Shown here: positions 1 to 5,773 of the stretch, piece by piece | How positions within the stretch are numbered: position 1 is the stretch's first letter | How the letters are laid out: each line of letters opens with the position of its first letter | Assembly (NCBI GenBank): GCA_025350445.1 | Contig: JANXXV010000892.1 | Span: 1 to 7,751, forward strand | Direction: 5' to 3' | From: Bryobacteraceae bacterium | Lineage (GTDB): Bacteria; Acidobacteriota; Terriglobia; Bryobacterales; Bryobacteraceae | Length of the DNA: 7,751 bases | Position numbers and translations under genes: made by a program | Notes under the pieces: model-generated | The model's input: the letters and a program-made list of their open reading frames with translations, nothing else | Told to the model about the DNA's origin: nothing | Databases searched by the model: none

Positions 1-81
1 GCCCTTTTGTGCAGCGGGCGGTGGTGGTGGATCCTGCGCGAACAAGGGGAGAGCGATCAAGATGGTGAGGAGTATCCGCAT
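1..81 (-). CDS. N-terminus of a secreted protein (partial, runs off left edge)
   Basis: Only the first 27 codons are present. An ATG at 81-79 on the minus strand opens a classic short Sec signal peptide: Met-Arg, then a hydrophobic core (ILLTILIALPLF), then Ala-Gln, where cleavage is plausible around residues 15-16. An Asp and a run of five prolines follow at residues 17-22, then Ala-Ala-Gln-Lys-Gly. Proline-rich tails just after the signal peptide are common in exported acidobacterial proteins (recollection). The start lies 24 nt after the stop of the amidohydrolase, so the two are probably cotranscribed. There is no strong Shine-Dalgarno; a GGGG lies about 14 nt upstream. The mature protein lies outside the window, so its function cannot be told. 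The open frame, start, signal peptide and operon-like spacing together make this a likely real gene. Confidence 0.6.
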   Translation of the reverse strand, partial: MRILLTILIALPLFAQDPPPPPAAQKG

Positions 82-105
82 TGGGCTATGATACCCCTTT
101 TCGCT

Positions 106-1026
106 TCAAAAGTTCGGCTTCAGCAGCTTCACACCATTCTCAAACGTGATCTTGCGGAATACGTCGGGCGTTGCCGAGTGCTTCAACGCGGCCAGCGTTT
201 CCCTTGCTACACACTTGCCCTTCAGCGCCGGCTCTTGCGAGCCCTGGCCTGTTCCCCGGCCATCTCTGCAACTGCAATCGCTGCCGAACATCAGCTTGTC
301 CCGGTGGCGCGCCAGAAATCCGGCGATGAATTCCGGATCGCGGGTCATAGCATTCCGGCCGGAGTTGGCCGATGTGTCCGCGTAAAGATTCGGATAGTCG
401 GAAAGCATCTTGTCCGTCAGGCCGCCGGGTTTTATTTTTCCCGTGGGATAGGCGGTCCCAACTGAATTTTCGGCGCTGATATTCGCCCAGAAAAAGTCGG
501 CGTGGCCGATGAACGTGGTCTTCGGAAATTCATTCAGAATCGCCGGAAGACGGCTGAAGCCGGTATTGAAGCCCGATCCGCCCGGCGTGTATTCCACTTC
601 CTGGAAATGGATCAGCACGGGCACATTTACTTCCGCCGCCAGCGCATACAGGCGCTTCATCTCCGGCCCGTCGAGAGGGACGTGGAACTTGATCTCACCG
701 AATCCCTTGCTGCCGCCCTTGGCGGAATTCCGCAAGATTTCGAAGCTCTCAGGCTTGGTGATGTTGGCCGAGGTGAAGCGGATGAACCGTCCCGGATGGC
801 TCTGCACCTCGGCCTTCGCCTTGTCCTCCGCCGAGGCATTGGTCAGGAGGACGGCGTTGGTTACGCCGCATCCGTCCATGTGCTCCAGATTTCCGTTGGG
901 TGTCGAGCGGAAGTGATGGTGAATGTCCAACACCTTCCCGCCCCAGGACGGGGCAGGCTGCGCTGCTAGATTTGCGGCTGTTGCCGTTGCCAGCGTGCCG
1001 GCGAGGAATTGACGTCTGTTGATCAT
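106..1026 (-). CDS. Amidohydrolase family 2 (TIM-barrel metal-dependent hydrolase) with Tat signal
   Basis: A 306-residue predicted hydrolase or decarboxylase of the amidohydrolase-2 superfamily (ACMSD-like TIM barrel). Residues 1-23 look like a twin-arginine export signal: Arg4-Arg5-Gln-Phe-Leu, then an Ala/Thr-rich hydrophobic stretch ending Ala-Ala-Gln. The barrel begins at residue 32 with Asp34-Ile-His36-His-His38, the usual HxH metal site on strand 1. Other candidate metal or catalytic residues are Glu111 (GEIKFH), His140 (LIHFQE), His175 (FIGHADFF) and Asp250 (FGSD), spaced as expected for the family. Length is near the family norm. The catalytic Asp is followed by an unusual Cys251-x-Cys253 and a Gly-rich loop. 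Tat export would place the folded, metal-loaded enzyme outside the cytoplasm. The substrate cannot be inferred. The ATG start is supported by the Tat motif; the ribosome site is weak. It sits 28 nt after the TIGR03437 remnant. Confidence 0.88.
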   Translation of the reverse strand: MINRRQFLAGTLATATAANLAAQPAPSWGGKVLDIHHHFRSTPNGNLEHMDGCGVTNAVLLTNASAEDKAKAEVQSHPGRFIRFTSANITKPESFEILRNSAKGGSKGFGEIKFHVPLDGPEMKRLYALAAEVNVPVLIHFQEVEYTPGGSGFNTGFSRLPAILNEFPKTTFIGHADFFWANISAENSVGTAYPTGKIKPGGLTDKMLSDYPNLYADTSANSGRNAMTRDPEFIAGFLARHRDKLMFGSDCSCRDGRGTGQGSQEPALKGKCVARETLAALKHSATPDVFRKITFENGVKLLKPNF

Positions 1027-1054
1027 ATTTGTGGTTATCTTATACCCTTCGAGG

Positions 1055-1740
1055 TTATGGCCGCACGTCGACTGCGGCTGTCAGCAGCAAGGCCGATGGC
1101 GACTGACAATACGCATTGAATAGTTGAAATGGCCAGATGGCCGGGATGCGAAAGTCAAGTTGGTAGGTTCCGATCAGGCCGGGTGCGAGTCCGGCGAACA
1201 ATACTTCGAATGGCCTGGGATCGTTCGGAACACCGACGGCTTGCCAATCGCAGGGTGTCGTGATGCGGTAAAGGCGATCCCCAGGAGTTGGCTTGCCGGT
1301 TTCTACTCTTCCGTCCACCGGTCCGTAGCCGATTGCATACATATGGATGACCTCGCCCGGCCGCGCAGGGTTTTCGCTCGTCACCAGGGTGGACCAGTTT
1401 TCATGGACGGCATAAGACGCTGGACCCAGGGCAAGCGCCGACCCGCCTGCCTCAAAGACGCCCGCATCGAGCAGTTGCTCCCACGCGGGTTTCGGCGGAA
1501 GGAAGCGGTTACGGGCCGACCTGTCGGGAAGAACCTCCCAAGGAACTTGGAACGCGATGCCGCGGGGCGAAGGCCCAAGGATTGGCATCGCCGCGTTCCC
1601 AATCTGAATCTCAGCGGTGAAGTCAGATGGAAATGCTCCGACGATTTCGTTCAGGCGAGGGCACGGTTTGCGGCAATGCACGGCTGAACAAATATCAGCT
1701 GGCGCCAGTGGCTCACGCCGGCATTACGCACGGCGTGGCG
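1055..1740 (-). pseudogene. TIGR03437 ('Solibacter uncharacterized C-terminal domain') remnant, truncated and frameshifted
   Basis: The longest open stretch is 1681-1055 (GTG start, 208 residues). Its sequence matches what I recall of the TIGR03437 domain: the AFQVPWEV motif at residues 43-50, PGEVIHMYAIGYGP at 108-121, and FAGLAPGLIGTYQLDFRIP at 162-180. Upstream the same frame continues as EPLAPADICSAV to a TAA at 1726-1724. The neighbouring frame supplies AVRNAGVS at about 1734-1711, which fits the usual start of the domain (NAAS..., then ...LAPGE...). The domain therefore appears split by a shift of one base near 1711-1725, and a TAG at 1743-1741 closes the second frame. No signal peptide or N-terminal region is attached. 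It is best read as the decayed 3' end of a secreted protein gene. A sequencing error explaining the shift, or a short product from the GTG, cannot be excluded. Confidence 0.7.
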
Positions 1741-1743
1741 CTA
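1736..1743. repeat. Left copy of 8-bp direct repeat flanking the two-gene cassette
   Basis: TGGCGCTA on the plus strand, identical to the copy at 2351-2358. The two copies bracket the helical-protein/Cys-His cassette and lie at the edges of the two fragments of the secreted protein gene. This resembles a target-site duplication, but an 8-mer match between two short edge regions can also arise by chance (of order a few per cent). Confidence 0.4.
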
Positions 1744-1778
1744 GATCATTTTGGAATGCCGCTGACTGGTTTGGCTGC

Positions 1779-2003
1779 CTACGGGGTGGGCGGGGTGGCG
1801 GCTGCGCCGCGTACCTTCTTCCACAAACCGGGCAGGGGATCTTTCTCCCCTTCGGGCGGCTCATCTTCGCGCTCTTCGAGCCTGCACACCTTGCGCAGCC
1901 AGACGCCGCACCATTTGCATTCCTTCCAGCTCTCGTTCACGTTCAGGCCGTCAACTTCGTGGCCGCGCCGTTCGCAGATCGCCCGCTCTTTGGGATTGAT
2001 CAA
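1779..2003 (-). CDS. Small Cys/His protein, possible zinc-binding (unrecognised)
   Basis: A 74-residue protein that I do not recognise as a named family. The visible pattern is Cys10-x4-His15, then Cys29-x2-Cys32 (CKWC), with a further Cys40, which suggests a small zinc-binding fold. An acidic and proline-rich patch (EEREDEPPEGE, residues 43-53) and a Lys/Ala/Pro tail follow. A tryptophan-rich core (Trp26, Trp31, Trp35) around the CxxC supports a folded domain rather than a chance frame. The chosen start is TTG at 2003-2001, which overlaps the upstream gene's stop as TTGA, a typical translational coupling arrangement. The frame also runs open upstream to an ATG at 2120, but that part lies inside the helical-protein gene and looks like its shadow. 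There is only a weak AGGG ribosome site. Cytoplasmic; no signal or membrane segment. Confidence 0.58.
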   Translation of the reverse strand: MINPKERAICERRGHEVDGLNVNESWKECKWCGVWLRKVCRLEEREDEPPEGEKDPLPGLWKKVRGAAATPPTP

Positions 2004-2326
2004 TGCGTGCCGCCCTGTTCCAGTTTCGCCAGGCGCTTGGTTAAGTCCGCCAACAACTTGTCTACGCTCTCGGACCAGTCGTTGAGACGCACGAGGTTGG
2101 TTTGTCCGCTTTTGAGCCATCCACCCTGGCGGTCGAGCCGCGCGTCAATCGCGTCCAGTTGCGCGCCCACGCCGTCGAAGCGTGTGTGAATTCCGCGTTC
2201 GAGGCTATCCTTTACGTTCGTCAGCAACATCACGAGCCGGTCTTCCGTCGCCTTGACCGAGGCATCGATCTTCCCTTCGAGCCGCGCTTCCATCGCCGTC
2301 AAAAACTCTTTCAATTCGCTGTCCAT
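2000..2326 (-). CDS. Small helical/coiled-coil protein, unknown function
   Basis: A 108-residue, charged, almost entirely helix-forming protein of no family I can name. Two heptad-like stretches are visible: about residues 3-60 (LKEFLTAMEARLEGKI... through the VKDSLERGI region) and residues 60-105, including LDAIDARLD and a Leu-repeat KLLADLTKRLAKLE near the C-terminus. It has no cysteine, no signal peptide and no membrane span, so an oligomeric cytoplasmic protein is likely. The frame is open 13 codons further upstream (to 2365), but the ATG at 2326 is preceded by AAGGAGAG at a 4-nt spacing and is clearly the better start. It ends in TGA overlapping the TTG of the Cys/His gene, so the two are probably made together and may be partners. 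Both occupy the gap between two pieces of a broken secreted-protein gene. Confidence 0.8.
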   Translation of the reverse strand: MDSELKEFLTAMEARLEGKIDASVKATEDRLVMLLTNVKDSLERGIHTRFDGVGAQLDAIDARLDRQGGWLKSGQTNLVRLNDWSESVDKLLADLTKRLAKLEQGGTH

Positions 2327-2330
2327 CGTT

Positions 2331-2338
2331 CTCTCCTT
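2331..2338 (-). promoter_or_regulatory. Strong Shine-Dalgarno of the helical protein
   Basis: AAGGAGAG on the minus strand, followed by AACG and ATG. It is the best ribosome site seen in the window and fixes the start at 2326 rather than the frame's upstream limit. Its first two bases overlap the TAA stop (2339-2337) of the signal-peptide fragment, so the fragment and the cassette could be translationally coupled. Confidence 0.8.
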
Positions 2339-2555
2339 ATCCGAAAAGGTTGGCGCTAAGCTCAATCAAGGTCACCGACCTATTCTTGAGCAGGAACAGC
2401 TTGTTTGTATTCGGTTGACCCGAGCCGGGTTGACTCAGCGTAGTGCTGAAGTACACGTCATCGCCAGTGCCATTCGTTGCCAGATTCGAGATCCGCGCGG
2501 ATGCACATGTCGCCAGGATCGCGAGAGCGCAGCATGATTTTAGTGCCGAAGACAC
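2337..2555 (-). pseudogene. 5' fragment of a Solibacter-type secreted protein
   Basis: A 72-codon frame starts at GTG 2555-2553, a single base after the response regulator's TAA, with GGGG 7 nt upstream as a possible ribosome site. Residues 1-20 form a signal peptide: Lys6, a hydrophobic core CCALAILATCA, and Ser-Ala before Arg21. The mature part begins RISNLATNGTGDDVYFSTTL, which recalls the N-terminus of Solibacter secreted proteins that carry a propeller-like region and a C-terminal TIGR03437 domain (recollection; needs a search). It ends at TAA 2339-2337, much too short for such proteins. The TIGR03437 remnant lies on the same strand about 600 nt downstream, so both may be ends of one former gene. 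A short secreted peptide is the alternative. The reading frame also extends upstream into the regulator gene, but that part is a shadow. Confidence 0.55.
2351..2358. repeat. Right copy of 8-bp direct repeat flanking the cassette
   Basis: TGGCGCTA on the plus strand, identical to 1736-1743. It falls within the last codons (Leu-Ser-Ala-Asn) of the signal-peptide fragment, just upstream of the helical protein's ribosome site. Confidence 0.4.
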
Positions 2556-2556
2556 G

Positions 2557-3870
2557 TTATAGCCCCATCCGCTCCAGCTTACGGTAAAGCGTCTTGCGTT
2601 CAATCCCCAAAATCTTCGCCGCGCGGCTTTTGTTGCCGCCCGCCGCCGCCAGCACCTTTCGGATCTGATCGGCTTCGGTGTCCGCCAGCGTGTCGCCACC
2701 GCCCTCGCGCGGGTCCATCGACTCAATCGCCGAGCGCACCGCAGCCTCGTCAATCCGGTTGTTGGGCGAAAGAATACTTAGCCGCTCGATGAGATGCTGC
2801 ATCTGACGCACGTTCCCGGGCCATGTGTAGCTTTCCAGCGCCCGTACGCCAGACTCGGTGAGCTTCGCCTGTTGGTCGTAGCGCTCATTCGACCGCCTTA
2901 CAAAAAGCTGAGCGAGGAGCGGAATATCGCCGCGCCGTTCCCTGAGCGGCGGGACTTCGATGCGGATCACATTGAGCCGGTACCAAAGGTCCTCGCGGAA
3001 CTCGCCGTCATCCACGAGCTTCTTCAGATCCCGATTCGTCGCCGCCACCACGCGCACATCCACTGCCTTCGCCTTGGTGGCGCCCACCGGCTTGATCTCC
3101 CGCTCCTGCAGGAATCGCAGAAGCTTCAGTTGCGAGTTCAGCTCAATTTCGCCCACCTCGTCCAGAAAAATCGTTCCGCGATGCGCCGCCTCAAAGTAGC
3201 CGATGCGGTCCCGCTCAGCACCGGTGTAGGCGCCCCGCAATGCACCGAACAGCTCGCTCTCAATCAATGTCGGCGTAATGGCGCCGCAATCCACTGCGAC
3301 AAAGGCCTGATCGGCCCGCGCGCTGTTGCGGTGAATCATGCGTGCGATCAATTCCTTACCCGTGCCGGTCTCGCCTTCAATCAGCACCGTCGCGTCTTTC
3401 GGCGCGGCAAGGGAGATCGTCTTGTAGATGGCGACCATCCCCGCCGAGCTGCCGATCATCTCCGTCTCGGGAAGATCCTCGGGTTCAATCTCGTCCCCGT
3501 GCTGAATGTTGAACGAAGCCTCGGCCCGCTTCACCGTGTCGAGAAGCCGGTCGAGTTCGAACGGTTTCGCGAGGTAATCGAAGGCGCCACCCTGGGTGGC
3601 GCGCATCACCGTTTCCATACTGCCCCGGCCCGTCATCAAAATCACCGCGCAAATGGGATTGGCCAGGCGCGCTGCCTGTAATACATCCAGGCCGGTGCGC
3701 TCGTCCAGGTAGATATCGGAAAGAACAATGGGGTACTGTTCTTTCTTCAACCGTTCCAGGGCTTCGCGAGTGGATGAAACCGCGTCGACGGAATAGCCTT
3801 CCAGTTCCAGAAACGTAACTACCGTGGTCCGGACCGAGTTGTCATCTTCCACTACCAGCAAACGCGACAA
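2557..3870 (-). CDS. Sigma-54-dependent response regulator (NtrC/AtoC type)
   Basis: A 437-residue cytoplasmic transcription activator with three domains. The receiver domain (about 3-115) has acidic residues Glu8, Asp9 and Asp10, phospho-acceptor Asp52, Thr80 and Lys102. The AAA+ sigma-54 interaction domain (about 138-375) has Walker A GETGTGKE (165-172), Walker B IFLDE (234-238) and the sigma-54 contact loop as GAYTGA (213-218), with Tyr in place of the usual Phe. Arg292 (FRED) and Arg298 (WYRL) are the likely arginine-finger region. A Fis-type helix-turn-helix lies at about 401-437 (NKSRAAKILGIERKTLYRKL). The start is TTG at 3870: it is preceded by AGAGG at 6-nt spacing, and an in-frame TAG lies just upstream. 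It follows the CHASE2 kinase by 27 nt and is almost surely its partner. It is expected to bind enhancers and open sigma-54 promoters; I found no convincing -24/-12 site in the window, so its targets are unknown. Confidence 0.96.
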   Translation of the reverse strand: MSRLLVVEDDNSVRTTVVTFLELEGYSVDAVSSTREALERLKKEQYPIVLSDIYLDERTGLDVLQAARLANPICAVILMTGRGSMETVMRATQGGAFDYLAKPFELDRLLDTVKRAEASFNIQHGDEIEPEDLPETEMIGSSAGMVAIYKTISLAAPKDATVLIEGETGTGKELIARMIHRNSARADQAFVAVDCGAITPTLIESELFGALRGAYTGAERDRIGYFEAAHRGTIFLDEVGEIELNSQLKLLRFLQEREIKPVGATKAKAVDVRVVAATNRDLKKLVDDGEFREDLWYRLNVIRIEVPPLRERRGDIPLLAQLFVRRSNERYDQQAKLTESGVRALESYTWPGNVRQMQHLIERLSILSPNNRIDEAAVRSAIESMDPREGGGDTLADTEADQIRKVLAAAGGNKSRAAKILGIERKTLYRKLERMGL

Positions 3871-3876
3871 TAAGAA

Positions 3877-3881
3877 CCTCT
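3877..3881 (-). promoter_or_regulatory. Ribosome binding site supporting the TTG start of the regulator
   Basis: AGAGG on the minus strand, 6 nt before TTG. No ATG or GTG alternative exists between the in-frame TAG upstream and the conserved receiver motif, so this site decides the start. Confidence 0.65.
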
Positions 3882-3897
3882 ACTTATGGATTCGATC

Positions 3898-5769
3898 TCA
3901 ATTGGAGACCAACTTGGATGCAGGCGCCTGTTCCGGTGCAACTCCACGGGGCAATACTATAGTAAAGCAAGAGCCCTTCCCCGGTGTACTGGTTACCTCG
4001 ATGTGCCCGTGATGATGAGTAATAATTTGATCCACAATGGATAATCCGATACCCGTACCCACCTCGCCGGAGGTTTCCGCTTTTTTGGTCCGATAGAACT
4101 TCTTGAAAATATTCCGCAGTTCTTTGTCGTCCATTCCGATACCCTGATCGCTGACCGAGAGCCGCAGGGTCTGCCCCTGGCCGATGCAGCGAATGGCGAC
4201 CACGGTTTCAGCCGGGGAGTATTTGATCGCGTTTGTGAGCAGATTGTAGACGGCATATTCCAGTAGCTCGCGGTCGCCGGTGAGCGAGAATGAGCTGATC
4301 TCTTCCGTGCGCAATTCGATCTGCTTCCGCTCCGCCAGTGGCATCGCGCGCTGGATGCAGGTCTCCAGAACAGGTTGCGATTCAAAAACCTCCGCGTGGA
4401 TATCGCTCTGCCCATCTGTCAGACGTTCAATATCGAGAAACGTCTGGATCATCTTCGCCAGGCGCTTGGATTCGGAGTTGATCATGTTCGCCATCTGCTT
4501 GCGTTTCTCGTCGTTCAGGTTGTAGCGGCCCATCAACTCGCTGGAGCCTTGAATGGCAGTCAATGGCGAACGCATCTCATGGGTGACAAAATGAATGGCC
4601 TGCTGATAGCGCGCCTTATCCGATTCCGACTTGCGCAGTTGCCGCCGCACCACGAAATACATCCAGGCCGCCGCGCCCACCACCGAGAGCCAAGCGGAGA
4701 GGACCGGCGCCAGGTACGGAAACACGATGCCGCGTGCAAAGGCAATATGCGGAACCACGTGCGCCAGTACCAACAGTCCGGTCCCCAATGCATACGCAGG
4801 GTAGCCCGTGAAATAGTAAAATACAATTCCCGCACCGGCCACGATCAGAAAGCAAAACCCGACCAACGCCAGATTCGAAGCCGGCACAAAGAATACGCCG
4901 TGCGCCATGGTTTCGTATGCCTGCGCGTGAATTTCCACCCCGCTCATTGTTACCTGGTAGGGCGTCATCAAACGGTCGCGGGCCTGCGATAGCGCCGTTG
5001 CGCCAACGAAAACGGCCTTGTTTCGGAAGCGTTCCGCCAGCGACGGATCCTGGTTCAAGCGCAACAGAGACACTTCCGGGATGCCGGACCTGGCGCCATC
5101 ACCGGCGGGCGCCGAATAGCGGATCTGCAGCGCGGCGTCTGAACGGCGCACGGGGATCGACACCGAACCTACCTGCAATGAATCGGGAGACTCGACGATC
5201 CGCGATGCGCCGGATGCCAGCCGGAACACTTCGAGCGAGATGGCCCAGCGGCGGTCGTGCGCCGCCACCTTATAGAGGACGAGGGCGCGGCAGATGGGGT
5301 CGGGGTCGGCATGCACATGCCCCACCGCCGCCGCGTACTTGCGGAACCTTGGGAGCGGTTCCTCCCAGCGTGTTGTATTCGGAATCAGATCGCTGCCCAG
5401 CACCAGATTCGGCGTCACGCGAAAGGCCGCTTGCAGCGCGGCATCTTCGGCGGCATCCGATTCGTCGGACAAGATCAAATCGATAGCCAGCGCCTTCGGA
5501 TGGACGGTGGAGATAAGTTGCAGTCCGGCGGCCAACTCAGTCCGCAACCGCCGCATGCCGCCGGAATGCGCCAGTGTATCCTCATCGATGGCTAAAATAA
5601 CGGAACCCGGTTCCCATGGAGCAGGCGGCTGCAACTGAAACATCCAGTCGTAGGCGCTGCCATCGATGCGATTGGCCAGTGGAGTCCAGCCGGCCACAAC
5701 GGCTACGAGCAAGGCTCCGGCCAGCACGCCGATGTAGCCAAGCGTAACTCTGCCGGGGCGCTGAGCCAT
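3898..5769 (-). CDS. CHASE2-domain membrane histidine kinase
   Basis: A 623-residue sensor kinase. Residues 9-28 form the first membrane span. Residues about 30-290 are an extracytoplasmic CHASE2 sensor, recognisable from RIDGSAYDWMFQL near its start, VILAIDEDTL (57-66), and the closing AVFVGATA and GVEIHAQAYETM stretches. Three more spans follow (about 298-320, 325-346 and 349-374), the standard CHASE2 layout. The HisKA domain has THEMRSPLTAI with phospho-acceptor His397. The ATPase domain has the N box (NLLTNAIKYS, Asn509 and Asn513), DQGIGM (541-546), an F box around Phe555/Phe558, and GTGIGLSI (571-578). All catalytic motifs are intact, and there is no PAS, HAMP or receiver domain. The ATG lies only 4 nt after the peptidase stop, with GGAA as a weak ribosome site, implying coupling to the peptidase. 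CHASE2 ligands are generally unknown. It should phosphorylate Asp52 of the adjacent regulator. Confidence 0.96.
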   Translation of the reverse strand: MAQRPGRVTLGYIGVLAGALLVAVVAGWTPLANRIDGSAYDWMFQLQPPAPWEPGSVILAIDEDTLAHSGGMRRLRTELAAGLQLISTVHPKALAIDLILSDESDAAEDAALQAAFRVTPNLVLGSDLIPNTTRWEEPLPRFRKYAAAVGHVHADPDPICRALVLYKVAAHDRRWAISLEVFRLASGASRIVESPDSLQVGSVSIPVRRSDAALQIRYSAPAGDGARSGIPEVSLLRLNQDPSLAERFRNKAVFVGATALSQARDRLMTPYQVTMSGVEIHAQAYETMAHGVFFVPASNLALVGFCFLIVAGAGIVFYYFTGYPAYALGTGLLVLAHVVPHIAFARGIVFPYLAPVLSAWLSVVGAAAWMYFVVRRQLRKSESDKARYQQAIHFVTHEMRSPLTAIQGSSELMGRYNLNDEKRKQMANMINSESKRLAKMIQTFLDIERLTDGQSDIHAEVFESQPVLETCIQRAMPLAERKQIELRTEEISSFSLTGDRELLEYAVYNLLTNAIKYSPAETVVAIRCIGQGQTLRLSVSDQGIGMDDKELRNIFKKFYRTKKAETSGEVGTGIGLSIVDQIITHHHGHIEVTSTPGKGSCFTIVLPRGVAPEQAPASKLVSN

Positions 5770-5773
5770 GGTT

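Larger units (their letters stand above)
1744..2350 (-). other. Putative inserted two-gene cassette (helical protein plus Cys/His protein)
   Basis: This 607-nt segment contains two complete, overlapping small genes. It lies between a signal-peptide fragment and a TIGR03437 remnant on the same strand, with an 8-bp direct repeat at each edge. No transposase is encoded, and there are no clear terminal inverted repeats; only a weak TTTTGGAAT versus TTTTCGGAT likeness is visible near the ends. Joining the flanks at the repeat does not restore an open frame, and most of the host gene's middle would still be absent. So a simple clean insertion is not enough; deletion or later decay must be added. 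Confidence 0.35.

Noticed and set aside
7..465. Plus-strand open frame of 152 codons at the left end
   Set aside because: It lies opposite the amidohydrolase and the signal-peptide start of the next gene, has no recognisable domain, and its composition is typical of an antisense frame in GC-rich DNA.
1027..1054. Promoter for the amidohydrolase (TATAAG at about 12 nt before the ATG)
   Set aside because: There is no matching -35 element and the gap to the upstream remnant is only 28 nt; a chance AT-rich stretch is as likely.
1835..1850. GGGGA/TCCCC hairpin as a transcription terminator
   Set aside because: It lies within the Cys/His coding frame, has only a 5-bp stem, and no T-run follows on the minus strand.
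2004..2120. Upstream extension of the Cys/His protein to an ATG at 2120
   Set aside because: This part overlaps the helical-protein gene in another frame and lacks a ribosome site; the TTG at 2003 with the TTGA overlap explains the layout better.
2794..3681. Long plus-strand frame (295 codons) opposite the response regulator
   Set aside because: It mirrors a gene with complete, conserved receiver, AAA+ and Fis motifs, and is rich in His/Arg/Leu as expected of an antisense frame; no motifs of its own.
4375..5638. Several plus-strand frames opposite the histidine kinase
   Set aside because: All overlap the intact kinase gene and read as low-information Arg/Pro/His-rich sequence.
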